Origin: Lachnospiraceae bacterium
GTDB lineage: Bacteria; Bacillota; Clostridia; Lachnospirales; Lachnospiraceae
Length of the DNA: 39,941 nucleotides
Assembly (NCBI GenBank): GCA_900770785.1
Contig: CAAGLJ010000129.1
Coordinates: forward strand, 1-39,941
Direction of reading: 5' to 3'
A model generated the notes under the pieces. That model was not told where the DNA came from. It did no database searches and was given only the letters and a program-made list of their open reading frames with translations. Both the position numbers and the translations under genes were made by a program. Below, in pieces: positions 6,496-14,269 of the stretch. Numbering within the stretch: position 1 is the first letter of the stretch; every line of letters starts with the position of its first letter.

Positions 6496-8143
6496 AAAGA
6501 AGCGGGAAACCAATGGCATGCTCGCTAAAAAAACAACAAAAATATATTCTGTAGGTATTTATGCAAGGCTTTCTGTAGACGGAAGCGAAAGAAAGAATGA
6601 GTCTATTGAAACACAGCTTCAAATGGCAAAGGATTTTATCCGGCAGCAAAAGGATATGGTACTCTTTGACTGTTATACAGACAGGGGAAAGACCGGAACG
6701 AATTTTGCAAGAGAAGGCTTTGAACGCATGATGCGTGATGTAAGGCTGCGAAGGATTGACTGTATCATTGTAAAGGATTTGTCACGTTTTGGCAGAAATC
6801 ATATTGAAACCGGAAACTATATCGAAAAGATATTTCCCTTTATGGGTGTCCGTTTTATCGCGGTTACGGATCATTTTGACAGTATGTATATTTCCGATCA
6901 GAATGAAAACTGGAGTGTGAATCTGAAAAATCTGGTAAATGAAATGTATGCAAAGGATATTGCCGTTAAGGTAAAATCCAGCAGAAAAGAGAAGTGGGAG
7001 CAGGGCAGCTTCACTGGCGGTGTACCTCCTTATGGCTACCGTGCAGAGTGGGTTGGGGATAAAAAGTGCCTTTTTATTGAAGAAACCACATCGGATATTG
7101 TAAAAAAGATATTTGATTTATTTCTTTCCGGCAAAAACAGGAAAGAAATCGTCCAGTGGCTCTATGAAGACAGGATTACCAGGCCTGCACAATACCATAA
7201 AACAGGAAATATATACGGTAAGGAAGATGAACCGCTTATGCAATGGTCCAGAGGAACAGTCAAGATGATTTTGACAAATCCAGTATATATGGGTTGTCTT
7301 GTACAAGGGCGAACCTGTAAAAAAGACGGTATGATGCACAGCAGGCATGACTTTGCTTCTGAAGAACGGTTGGTAAAGGAACATACTCATGAGGCGATTA
7401 TCAGTAAAGATATGTTTTTTGAAGCTGCCGCCAGGTTTGAGAAGTCATCTGTGCATTGCAATAAAAAAGGATGTTCCAAAATGGTTCCTGCACAGGAGGA
7501 TATATTTGCAGATGTTCTTTTCTGTGGTAACTGTGGTTCCAAAATGAAAAGGAATACTACCATAAAGCAGCTTCAGTCAAAAGACCGGGTGAGAACATAC
7601 AGCTATAACTGTCCTAAAACCAGCCGGATTGATGCGTATAAATGTGTTGCAAAAAGTATAACGTTAAGCTCTCTTAACCGTATTGTGAAAGAAGCAATCC
7701 GGCAGGAAATTTTGTTGTCTGCAATGCGTCCAAAGGAACTTGTAGAAAGCAATAACCGGGAAGCAGAAGGTATAAAAGCAGAATGGAATGAAAAATTACT
7801 TGAATTGGATAGAAAAATTGGAAATGTAGCAAAGCAGGGAAGTGAGCAGTATTTAAAATACCGGATGGGTCAAATGGATGCTGATAGCTTTAGGCAAATG
7901 AAGGAGGAGAATAATAAAAAGATTATTTCTTACCAGAAGAAGCGAGTAGACATTACGGAAAAACTCAGGGTAATAGACTATGAGACGGTTCAAAAAAATC
8001 ATTTCCTGCGTACGTTGGTAAAAGGTAACGAAAAGACGGAGCTGACAGCAGAAGTGGTCAGGACATTGATTAACAAAATAGAGGTTTACCCGGATCATCG
8101 AGTGAAGATTATTTTTTCCTTCAAAAGAAAGAATGTCCTGTGA
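6479..8143 (+). CDS. Large serine recombinase 2
   Basis: This 554-residue serine recombinase has a basic N-terminal extension (MARTSKKKRE) before the resolvase domain. Catalytic Ser32 is in IYARLSVDG, and DLSRFGRNHIETG carries the conserved arginines. The recombinase domain contains YGYRAEW and ILTNPVYMGCLVQGR; a zinc ribbon starts at CGNCGSK and is followed by a long coiled coil. All catalytic elements are present. It overlaps the end of recombinase 1 by 17 bp. The start at 6479 has no close strong ribosome site, suggesting re-initiation; Met14 is an alternative. It is clearly divergent from its two neighbours, so this is not a recent duplication. Confidence 0.92.
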   Translation: MARTSKKKRETNGMLAKKTTKIYSVGIYARLSVDGSERKNESIETQLQMAKDFIRQQKDMVLFDCYTDRGKTGTNFAREGFERMMRDVRLRRIDCIIVKDLSRFGRNHIETGNYIEKIFPFMGVRFIAVTDHFDSMYISDQNENWSVNLKNLVNEMYAKDIAVKVKSSRKEKWEQGSFTGGVPPYGYRAEWVGDKKCLFIEETTSDIVKKIFDLFLSGKNRKEIVQWLYEDRITRPAQYHKTGNIYGKEDEPLMQWSRGTVKMILTNPVYMGCLVQGRTCKKDGMMHSRHDFASEERLVKEHTHEAIISKDMFFEAAARFEKSSVHCNKKGCSKMVPAQEDIFADVLFCGNCGSKMKRNTTIKQLQSKDRVRTYSYNCPKTSRIDAYKCVAKSITLSSLNRIVKEAIRQEILLSAMRPKELVESNNREAEGIKAEWNEKLLELDRKIGNVAKQGSEQYLKYRMGQMDADSFRQMKEENNKKIISYQKKRVDITEKLRVIDYETVQKNHFLRTLVKGNEKTELTAEVVRTLINKIEVYPDHRVKIIFSFKRKNVL

Positions 8144-8232
8144 GGAAAGGAGGTAGCTCCTCTGCTTCTGTAGAGGGTACATATGCAGCAGGCTGCACTT
8201 CATTTTGCTTTGTAAAATAAGGGGGTATCAGG

Positions 8233-9759
8233 ATGCAAAGGTATCAGATTGCAATTTATATGCGGTTATCCAAAGAAGATGACAGGTGTAGGAAAGAAAG
8301 TAACAGTATCACGATGCAGAGAATCCTTCTGCAAAGATATGTGAAAGATAATTTTTCGGCTTATGACTTGTATGAGTTCTGTGATGACGGCTATACGGGA
8401 ACAAATTTTGAGCGTCCGGGTATGCAGAGTATGCTTGAACGGGTAAGAAATGCTGTGATTGACTGTATCATTGTAAAGGACTTTTCAAGATTTGCAAGGG
8501 ATTATATTGAGCTTGGCTCTTACCTTGAACAGATATTCCCTTTTATGGGTGTCCGTTTCATTTCAGTAAATGACAAGTACGATAGTGACAATTATCAGGG
8601 AAGTATTGCGGATATTGATGTGAATTTTAAGAATCTGCTTTATGATTTGTATAGTAAAGATTTATCGCAGAAGATCCGGTCTTCTCTTGCTGTTAAAAAA
8701 GAGCAGGGGCAGTATGTAAGTGGAAATAGTCCGTTTGGTTATGAAAAAGCTCCAGAGGACAGACACGCATTGTTGATTGCAGAGGATGAAGCAGAGGTAG
8801 TCAGACGCATTTACACTTTAGCTGTGGAAGGATACACATCAGTTGAAATAGCAAGATTATTCAATGAAACACAGATTAAAACGCCGATTGAGTTTAAGAT
8901 TGAAAAGGGTAAAACCAGCAGAGAGCCAAAAGGTGAGCGGTTCTTGTGGAGCAGCAGTACGATATGTCAAATACTGAAAAATGAAATATATATAGGTAAC
9001 ATTGTACAGAAGAAATATAAGAAGGATTTTGTTGGTGGGAAGAACCATTTAACTTGCCGTGAGGATTGGCTGATTGCTTATAACCATCATGAGCCTATCA
9101 TTGAAAGACATATATTTGATAAGGTGCAGGAGGGACGGGGAATAAAAAGAAATCCTCAGTATAATCCTGGACACCCGCTTATCGGTAAAGTGGTTTGTGG
9201 GTGCTGCAATAAAAATTTACAATATCGTAGAGGCCTTAATCCTTATTTTAACTGTTATCATCGTTATTCAAATGGAATGAAAAATTGTGTGGATAAGGTC
9301 AATGCCCTGTTTCTGGAGGAATATGTCTTATTTATGCTGCAGGATAAATTGCGGAAAAATGGAGAACTCGAAAAGTTCCAAAGAAAAGCGGTGACAAGGT
9401 TGGATAGGGAGATTAAGGAAGGTAAAGAACAAAAACGACAACTGGTCGCTAAAGTGGAAAGGCTGAAGCATCAGAGTTTTGAAGCCTATCAGAGCTATGT
9501 ATCCGGGAAGTCTGGCAGCTTTCAATCTGATGATAGAAGGGTTAAGTCATTAGAGAAAGAATTGGAAGATTTACAAAAGACACTTCTCAGGCGGGAAGAA
9601 GAACGAACCATGCTGGAAGCCGACTGTCACAAAATGAATAAGGGAATCAAGTTTGCGGCATTGCCAAAGGAGATACTGAACGATTATATAGAAAAGATTG
9701 TAGTGGATAATGAACTGGCTATAGAGATAGTATGGAGAGAGGGTTTAGACATGGCATAG
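8233..9759 (+). CDS. Large serine recombinase 3
   Basis: This 508-residue member of the trio has Ser13 in IYMRLSKEDD, the arginine motif DFSRFARDYIELG, a recombinase domain (FGYEKAPED, ILKNEIYIGNIVQKK), a zinc ribbon starting CGCCNKN and ending with FNCYHR and NCVDK, and a C-terminal coiled coil with many Lys/Glu. It starts at ATG 8233 after GGGGG, 89 bp downstream of recombinase 2. That gap holds small hairpins but no gene. Its stop lies 60-70 bp before an inverted repeat and the broken subtilase, the expected position at the end of an element whose att site follows the recombinase. Confidence 0.92.
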   Translation: MQRYQIAIYMRLSKEDDRCRKESNSITMQRILLQRYVKDNFSAYDLYEFCDDGYTGTNFERPGMQSMLERVRNAVIDCIIVKDFSRFARDYIELGSYLEQIFPFMGVRFISVNDKYDSDNYQGSIADIDVNFKNLLYDLYSKDLSQKIRSSLAVKKEQGQYVSGNSPFGYEKAPEDRHALLIAEDEAEVVRRIYTLAVEGYTSVEIARLFNETQIKTPIEFKIEKGKTSREPKGERFLWSSSTICQILKNEIYIGNIVQKKYKKDFVGGKNHLTCREDWLIAYNHHEPIIERHIFDKVQEGRGIKRNPQYNPGHPLIGKVVCGCCNKNLQYRRGLNPYFNCYHRYSNGMKNCVDKVNALFLEEYVLFMLQDKLRKNGELEKFQRKAVTRLDREIKEGKEQKRQLVAKVERLKHQSFEAYQSYVSGKSGSFQSDDRRVKSLEKELEDLQKTLLRREEERTMLEADCHKMNKGIKFAALPKEILNDYIEKIVVDNELAIEIVWREGLDMA

Positions 9760-9819
9760 CCAGAGGGCTTAAAATTTGCAGTAATTTAATATGTAAAGGA
9801 GTATTTTCTGACAAAGGCT

Positions 9820-9893
9820 TAACAGCAGGTGGCTATTTTGAAGGATAGAGTGGTAAAAATCCTGAAAAAAGTTGAAAAACTTTCCTGCTGTTA
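9820..9893. repeat. 10-bp inverted repeat at the recombinase/subtilase junction (candidate att site)
   Basis: TAACAGCAGG (9820-9829) is perfectly repeated in inverse at 9884-9893. The pair brackets the point where recombinase-element sequence gives way to subtilase coding sequence (recognisable from about 9900). Serine-recombinase att sites are short imperfect inverted repeats, so this could be the element terminus. No partner att site was identified by eye. Confidence 0.4.
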
Positions 9894-11280
9894 CTTAACA
9901 CTATCGGGAATAGACTATCTATTGCCGGATTTTCAGTCGGATGGTGAGAGTCGTATTCTTTATTTATGGGATCAAAATCTTCCGCCGGATGAGACGAAGG
10001 GGCAGCATTCCCCCACAGGATTTCGGATAGGAACGGAATTTACCAAGGCACAGATAGATGAAGCAATCAGTGTGGCCGCAGAAACAGGAAACAGGCAGGA
10101 AGCCTTACGGGTTGTACCACAGCAGGACACCAGTGGACATGGTACCGGTGTGGCGGCAGTGGCTACTTCTTCCAATCCCAATATCCTTCTTCAGGGAGTT
10201 GCTCCGGAATGTGATCTGCTGGTGGTAAAGCTGGGGATTACACCCCAAAATACTTTTCCGGGAACTACTCAGCTAATGCGGGGAGTTACCTATGCCCTTC
10301 GTAAAGCTCTGGAGTTGAATCGGGCATTGGTAATTAATTTAAGCTATGGCAACAGCTATGGCTCCCATGATGGTACTTCACTTTTGGAAAGATTTCTGGA
10401 TAATGCAGCAGGAGTGGGGAGAACTGTCATCTGTGTGGGATGTGGAAATGAGGGAGCTGGTGGAGGCCATTTGGAGGGAAATGTTAAAGAGGTGAATGAG
10501 GTAGAGCTGGCGGTGGCAGAGCGTGAGCTTACCCTGAATATCCAATTATGGAAGGCCTATGAGGATCGTTTTGGGGTCAGCTTAAAGGCGCCGGCAGGGC
10601 AGCAGTATGATGTGATTCTGGAGGGAAAGCCTGGACGGCAGGAGGTTGTTCTGGGGAGAACCAAAATACTAATCTATGTAGGGATGCCTACACCGTACAG
10701 CAGCTTACAGGAGCTGTTTTTTGTTTTTTTACCCACAGATATTTATGTGGATTCAGGAATCTGGAGCTGGCAGTTTAAGCCGGAGAAAATTGTCAGTGGA
10801 ACCTTCCAGATGTATCTGCCTACGGCTCAACAGAGAAATGTGGGAACCCGTTTTTTTCAGCCTACTCCCAATGTGACCCTGACCATTCCTTCTACAGCAG
10901 GAGGAGTGATTTCTGTAGCAGCCTACAACGATACTTTAAACGCATATGCGGATTTTTCGGGAAGGGGTTTGCCGGACAGTGGCCAGATTTATCTGGACAG
11001 TGAAGGAGGAAAGCCGGATTTGGCAGCCCCCGGAGTAGCTCTTTTGGCGGCACGTGCCGGAGGGGGAACGGACAGCTATACGGGCACCTCTTTTGCAACC
11101 CCTATGGTGTCCGGGGCGGCAGCTTTGCTGATGGAATGGGGGATTGTTCAGGGGAATGACCCATATCTGTATGGGGAGAAGGTGAAGGCATTTTTACGAA
11201 AAGGGGCAAGGCCTATTCGGGGGGAGGAGAGTTATCCTAATAATCGGGTGGGGGCTGATGATATAATAGTGTCAAGTTAG
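9829..11280 (+). pseudogene. Csp-like S8 subtilase, truncated at both ends
   Basis: From about codon 25 onward this is a clostridial Csp-type subtilisin-like protease (family proteins are usually 550-600 residues; 483 codons are open here). It keeps the catalytic His motif DTSGHGTGVAAVA, the oxyanion Asn region GCGNEG and the catalytic Ser motif GTSFATPMVSGAAA. The prodomain and the catalytic Asp motif (normally VDTGIDY) are lost; only LSGIDYLLPDF remains, preceded by unrelated residues. The C-terminus also diverges after YPNN (VGADDIIVSS). Without the Asp it should be proteolytically dead. The open start (GTG 9829) lies in element sequence. It is probably a chromosomal gene cut by insertions on both sides. 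Confidence 0.82.
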
Positions 11281-11409
11281 TAAGGAACCAATAAATTCAA
11301 GGGTTTCCGCTGATTTAGTCCTAAGAAAAAATGCTGTGAGAACAGCGAAAAATGATTAGGATGAGCTCATTTTTAATCTTGAAAATTGAAAACCGAGCAA
11401 CTTGACACT
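11268..11409. repeat. 142-bp segment with perfect 11-bp terminal inverted repeats
   Basis: AGTGTCAAGTT (11268-11278) is exactly inverted at 11399-11409. The left copy overlaps the last codons of the broken subtilase. Inside is no gene, but a nested structure: TCCTAA/TTAGGA arms around a GCTGT-gaga-ACAGC hairpin. It could be a MITE-like insertion or the recombinase-binding end of the ICE. The right arm also contains a TTGACA hexamer that may serve as a -35 box. Confidence 0.55.
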
Positions 11410-11569
11410 AAATTACCATCAAATATTCGGATGGTGTATGAAGTGTACCTTAAAAGAGGTGATAATTTAATATTTGATATTTAGGTAGGACTAAATTAGC
11501 TCTTGTGTGGACAAGTTCCATAAAGCTGACTTGGTCCTACTTTTTTATTGCAAAAAAGGAGGATGCAGG
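11410..11569 (+). promoter_or_regulatory. Leader of the ICE operon with terminator/attenuator
   Basis: This untranslated leader precedes the first ICE gene. ACCATC/GATGGT (11415-11420/11430-11435) forms a first hairpin. A 10-codon frame (11438-11470, MKCTLKEVII) could be a leader peptide but lacks a good ribosome site. GTAGGAC (11485-11491) pairs with GTCCTAC (11534-11540), followed immediately by six T (11541-11546), a convincing intrinsic terminator lying before the AAAGGAGG ribosome site. Transcription entering from upstream would mostly stop here, so attenuation or antitermination probably controls the transfer operon. Confidence 0.55.
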
Positions 11570-11962
11570 ATGGCAATGACAAAGCGAGAGTTAATTCAGT
11601 TCATGGACGAGCTGGTGGAGTTAGCCAGTAAGGAAAATAAGACAAGAGCAATCTTGGTAAAAGAAAAATTCATTAGTGATTTTGAGAAAAGTTACGAGTA
11701 TGAAAAGGAGGTTCAGACAGAGGTTTCCTATCTGCCGCCATATTATATAGCAGCTATGCCGGATGATGTGCAGGAAGAAATAAAGCAGAAAGTAATAGTG
11801 GCACTTACCGAGCATGGTGAGTGTACCCCGGAAAACATTGAGAATGCCATGTGTTCCAAAATCTACGACTTGGAAGATCTGATTGATATTCGGGAGTATG
11901 TAGAGAGGCTGGAGGAAGAACAGAGAAAGAAGCAGGAACAGTCGGGGAGGGGCGGCAGATGA
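11570..11962 (+). CDS. Conserved-type ICE hypothetical protein
   Basis: I do not recognise this 130-residue family. It is a soluble, acidic, helix-rich protein: an N-terminal helix (KRELIQFMDELVELASKE), a central YLPPYYIAAMP segment, and a C-terminal charged helix ending in EEEQRKKQEQSGRGGR. ATG 11570 follows AAAGGAGG by seven bases; the longer open frame upstream runs through the terminator and is not used. It is the first gene of the long plus-strand ICE operon and its stop overlaps the next start by four bases (ATGA), so the two are coupled. An early regulatory or DNA-processing role is guesswork. Confidence 0.75.
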   Translation: MAMTKRELIQFMDELVELASKENKTRAILVKEKFISDFEKSYEYEKEVQTEVSYLPPYYIAAMPDDVQEEIKQKVIVALTEHGECTPENIENAMCSKIYDLEDLIDIREYVERLEEEQRKKQEQSGRGGR

Positions 11963-12102
11963 TAGGAATAGGGATATTGACAGCACTTGTAGGGTTAGTG
12001 TTTTATGCGCTGATCAGGTCGGCAGGAATGGCAGACCGTAAACTTGAGGAAATCCAGAGGCTTACCGCCGAGAGAGAGGCGGGTGGCTCAAGTGGGAATT
12101 AA
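11959..12102 (+). CDS. Small single-pass membrane protein
   Basis: The 47-residue protein begins at an ATGA overlap with the preceding stop. Residues 3-20 (IGILTALVGLVFYALIRS) are a clear membrane helix; the rest is a short charged helix (DRKLEEIQRLTAEREAGG). Its position inside a tightly overlapping gene chain and the clean amphiphilic design argue that it is real. Its own end overlaps the next gene. The role is unknown; it may recruit a partner to the membrane. Confidence 0.6.
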   Translation: MIGIGILTALVGLVFYALIRSAGMADRKLEEIQRLTAEREAGGSSGN

Positions 12103-12415
12103 CGTCAGGGTACAGAAATCTCCAAAGACTTTAGATGTTATTGAAGTACAGGCAAAGTTAGAAAGAGATTTGAGAAGCTGTATGCGGTGCAGATTCTTCT
12201 ACGGAAACAACAGACAGTGTATAGCAAAGAAATGTGTAAAAGAGGACGCACAGCCTAAAGCAGTGGAGCAGAAAAAGGAAGATGAATGTATCGGGTGTCC
12301 GTACAGACAGTCAGAAAGATACTGTTTTCCATGTATGAAAAAGCTGCTTGGAACAGAGGAAAAGGAGCATGAGAAAGAAATTGTTTTTGAACAGGAGGAA
12401 AAGAAAGATGGATAG
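12092..12415 (+). CDS. Cysteine-rich, probably zinc-binding ICE protein
   Basis: This 107-residue protein has two Cys clusters: CMRCRFFYGNNRQCIAKKC, then a CIGCPYRQSERYCFPCMKK block. Each has four cysteines spaced like a zinc knuckle, so one or two structural zincs are likely. Start GTG 12092 is chosen because GGTGG lies five bases upstream; upstream frame extension lies inside the preceding gene. It overlaps the ends of both neighbours (11 bp before, 8 bp into parM-like), so all are made together. Its position directly before the ParM-like gene suggests, but does not show, a link to segregation or regulation. Confidence 0.65.
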   Translation: MGINVRVQKSPKTLDVIEVQAKLERDLRSCMRCRFFYGNNRQCIAKKCVKEDAQPKAVEQKKEDECIGCPYRQSERYCFPCMKKLLGTEEKEHEKEIVFEQEEKKDG

Positions 12416-13340
12416 ACATATTGAAGTAATCGGAATCGACCACGGCTGGTCCGGCATGAAAACGGTCAGTCAGGTATTTACCACCGGAGTAAAGGAGATC
12501 ACAACGGAGCCTGCGTTTTTTAACAACGTGGTGGAGTACAACGGTTCCTACTATAAGGTAGGCGGCAGAAGATTAGAGGTAAGGGACTTGAAAGTCGAAA
12601 ATGACAACTTCTATCTGCTTACGCTGGCAGCGGTGGCAAAAGAGCTGAACAGACGGGGAATGAGAAATGCAAATGTTCTTTTATCCGTTGGGTTACCGCT
12701 CACCCGTTTTGGAGCAGAAAAGCAGGACTTCATCGACTACTTATCAAGAAATAAGGAAGTGACCTTCCGCTTTGACAACGAGCAGTACCGGATGAACATT
12801 GCAAGGGTATCGGTATTTCCTCAGTGCTATGCGGCGGTTGCCGACAGAATGAAGACTCTTCCGAAAAGGGTGGTAGTCGTGGATATAGGAAGCTGGACGA
12901 TTGACATTATGCCGATTGAAGATTCCGCTCCAAATGAAGCAGAGTGCATCACAATCCGGGAGGGACTGATCAAGTGCATGAGAACCATCAACGAGGAATG
13001 TATGAGGCAGTATGGCAGGGAACTTTCCGAGGAAGATATACAGGAGGTCATGAGAAACGGAAAGAACGATAAGCTGCCACAGAAGTACATGACGATTGTG
13101 GAGGATGCCCTCAGAGCCTATGTGGAAAAGGTTTACAACATTCTTTTAGAGCATGGATATACTCTTGATGTGACAGAAATCGTCTTTGTAGGCGGTGGTG
13201 CAACCGTGGTGAAGCGTTATGGAAGCTATGAGGGTAACAATATCCAGTATATCGAGGATGTAAAGGCAAATGCCAAAGGATATGAATATCTTGGAAAGCT
13301 GTATCTTTCCACCCACAAAAAAGAGTTTGGATTGGGGTGA
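12408..13340 (+). CDS. ParM-like actin-family segregation ATPase
   Basis: The 310-residue protein belongs to the ParM/StbA branch of the actin-ATPase superfamily. Phosphate-1 loop: IGIDHGWSGMKTV (Asp11). Phosphate-2 loop: VVDIGSWTIDI (Asp159). Adenosine motif: FVGGGATVV. ParM polymerises with ATP into filaments that push plasmid copies apart through an adaptor (ParR) bound to a centromere of direct repeats. ATG 12408 follows AGGAGGAAAAG. The small RHH-like gene six bases downstream is the expected ParR partner. On an ICE this would stabilise the excised circular or replicating form. A candidate repeat array lies far away at 27.6 kb. Confidence 0.85.
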   Translation: MDRHIEVIGIDHGWSGMKTVSQVFTTGVKEITTEPAFFNNVVEYNGSYYKVGGRRLEVRDLKVENDNFYLLTLAAVAKELNRRGMRNANVLLSVGLPLTRFGAEKQDFIDYLSRNKEVTFRFDNEQYRMNIARVSVFPQCYAAVADRMKTLPKRVVVVDIGSWTIDIMPIEDSAPNEAECITIREGLIKCMRTINEECMRQYGRELSEEDIQEVMRNGKNDKLPQKYMTIVEDALRAYVEKVYNILLEHGYTLDVTEIVFVGGGATVVKRYGSYEGNNIQYIEDVKANAKGYEYLGKLYLSTHKKEFGLG

Positions 13341-13346
13341 TTGTAG

Positions 13347-13769
13347 ATGGGCAAAGGAAATATTGTATATCACAATCTCAGAATGAATCTGGATAATGAA
13401 CAGCACAGACGGGTACATTCGGTTTTAGCTGAACTGAATACCGATGTTCATAAATCAGTCAACCAGTTCCTGATAGATGCGGCAGACAGTTATATCAGCC
13501 GCCTTGCAGGAAATGAGCTGACAAAGGAGCCAGAGCAGACGGGAGAATGTCTGTATGTCAGACGAGAGGAACTGGAACAGATACGAAGGGAAATCAAGGA
13601 CGAGCTGCAAAGAGAAGTCATTGTTACGCTGGGGACAGCTCTGGCAGGTGGAAAGAACATTCAGATGCCGCAGACTGTACCTGAAAGGGCAGTGGCAGAG
13701 CAGACGGACAGAGAAATTGAGACAGAGGCAGACGAAACAACATTGGGACTTGCTTCATCATGGGGCTAG
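13347..13769 (+). CDS. ParR-like DNA-binding adaptor
   Basis: The 140-residue protein starts six bases after the ParM-like stop. Residues 5-55 (IVYHNLRMNLDNEQHRRVHS, then a helix ending SVNQFLIDAADSYI) have the strand-helix-helix pattern of ribbon-helix-helix proteins. The remainder is a charged, probably disordered tail with a LEQIRREIKDELQREVIV helix. ParR proteins have just this design: an N-terminal RHH that binds iterons and a C-terminal tail that caps ParM filaments. Assignment rests on the pattern and the neighbour, not on a diagnostic motif. Confidence 0.7.
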   Translation: MGKGNIVYHNLRMNLDNEQHRRVHSVLAELNTDVHKSVNQFLIDAADSYISRLAGNELTKEPEQTGECLYVRREELEQIRREIKDELQREVIVTLGTALAGGKNIQMPQTVPERAVAEQTDREIETEADETTLGLASSWG

Positions 13770-13787
13770 TGGAAAGGAGGACTATTT

Positions 13788-13967
13788 ATGGCAGGAATGA
13801 TTTTGAGAAAGACAGGCGTGGTATTACTTACCATACTGAAAGGGCTGCTTCATGCGGTACTTATGATATTGAAACTGTTGTGCATGGGATTAAAGTTGTT
13901 TCTGCTCCTGCTTGCACTGGTCGCAAGAGTGGTATTATCCCTGGTCGGTGTGTCTGTCGGTAATTAG
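13788..13967 (+). CDS. Small hydrophobic membrane peptide
   Basis: This 59-residue protein has an excellent ribosome site (AAAGGAGG, seven bases before ATG 13788) and is almost wholly hydrophobic. Two helical stretches (VVLLTILKGLLHAVLMILKL and LKLFLLLLALVARVVLSLVG) suggest one or two membrane passes with scattered basic residues. It follows the ParMR pair in the same transcript. A role in membrane placement, entry exclusion or toxicity is conceivable; nothing in the sequence decides. Confidence 0.6.
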   Translation: MAGMILRKTGVVLLTILKGLLHAVLMILKLLCMGLKLFLLLLALVARVVLSLVGVSVGN

Positions 13968-13984
13968 GAAAGGAGGTGTCTGTA

Positions 13985-14074
13985 ATGTTCAGATATAAGT
14001 TTTATCAGGCGTATAGAAAGAACGCCAGAGCAAGAAGATTGATGGCATACTACAACAGAATCATGGTGCACTAG
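13985..14074 (+). CDS. Tiny basic peptide (29 residues)
   Basis: ATG 13985 lies eight bases after AAGGAGGTG, one of the strongest ribosome sites in the window. The product is very basic and aromatic (MFRYKFYQAYRKNARARRLM), with about nine Arg/Lys residues. Size and charge suggest a nucleic-acid-binding or membrane-active peptide. No family is recognised, and there is no evidence beyond the start signal and the position in the operon. Confidence 0.4.
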   Translation: MFRYKFYQAYRKNARARRLMAYYNRIMVH

Positions 14075-14086
14075 CAGGAGGATGAA

Positions 14087-14158
14087 ATGAACAGAATACG
14101 GGACAGTCCCTTAGCTCTTTGGAGCAGATTAAGAGAGCTGACCAGAGGAGTTCCGTAA
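14087..14158 (+). CDS. Tiny peptide (23 residues)
   Basis: ATG 14087 is preceded by AGGAGG at about 14076-14081. The product is MNRIRDSPLALWSRLRELTR and three more residues, an amphipathic basic helix. It follows the 29-residue peptide by 12 bases. It could be a leader peptide for the structured region 14186-14250 just downstream. Low confidence because such a short frame can occur by chance. Confidence 0.3.
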   Translation: MNRIRDSPLALWSRLRELTRGVP

Positions 14159-14185
14159 ATTGCAGATACAGATAAATACAGTTTA

Positions 14186-14250
14186 CCCACGAGGGTAATG
14201 CCGCAGATGCGGCAGGGCAGTTTATGGAACGTAAGCCTGTCCCTCGTGGG
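14186..14250 (+). promoter_or_regulatory. Strong nested inverted repeat before the lipoprotein gene
   Basis: CCCACGAGGG (14186-14195) and CCCTCGTGGG (14241-14250) are perfectly inverted. Between them TGCCGCA (14199-14205) and TGCGGCA (14208-14214) form a second inverted repeat. The outer stem ends 19 bases before ATG 14270. No T-run follows, so it is not a classic terminator; an RNA control element, a processing site or a protein-binding site is more likely. Confidence 0.5.
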
Positions 14251-14269
14251 AGAGAGGACAGGTGGTATT

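Noticed and set aside
11507..11569. Upstream extension of the first ICE gene
   Set aside because: The extra codons run through the terminator stem and T-run; AAAGGAGG points to ATG 11570.
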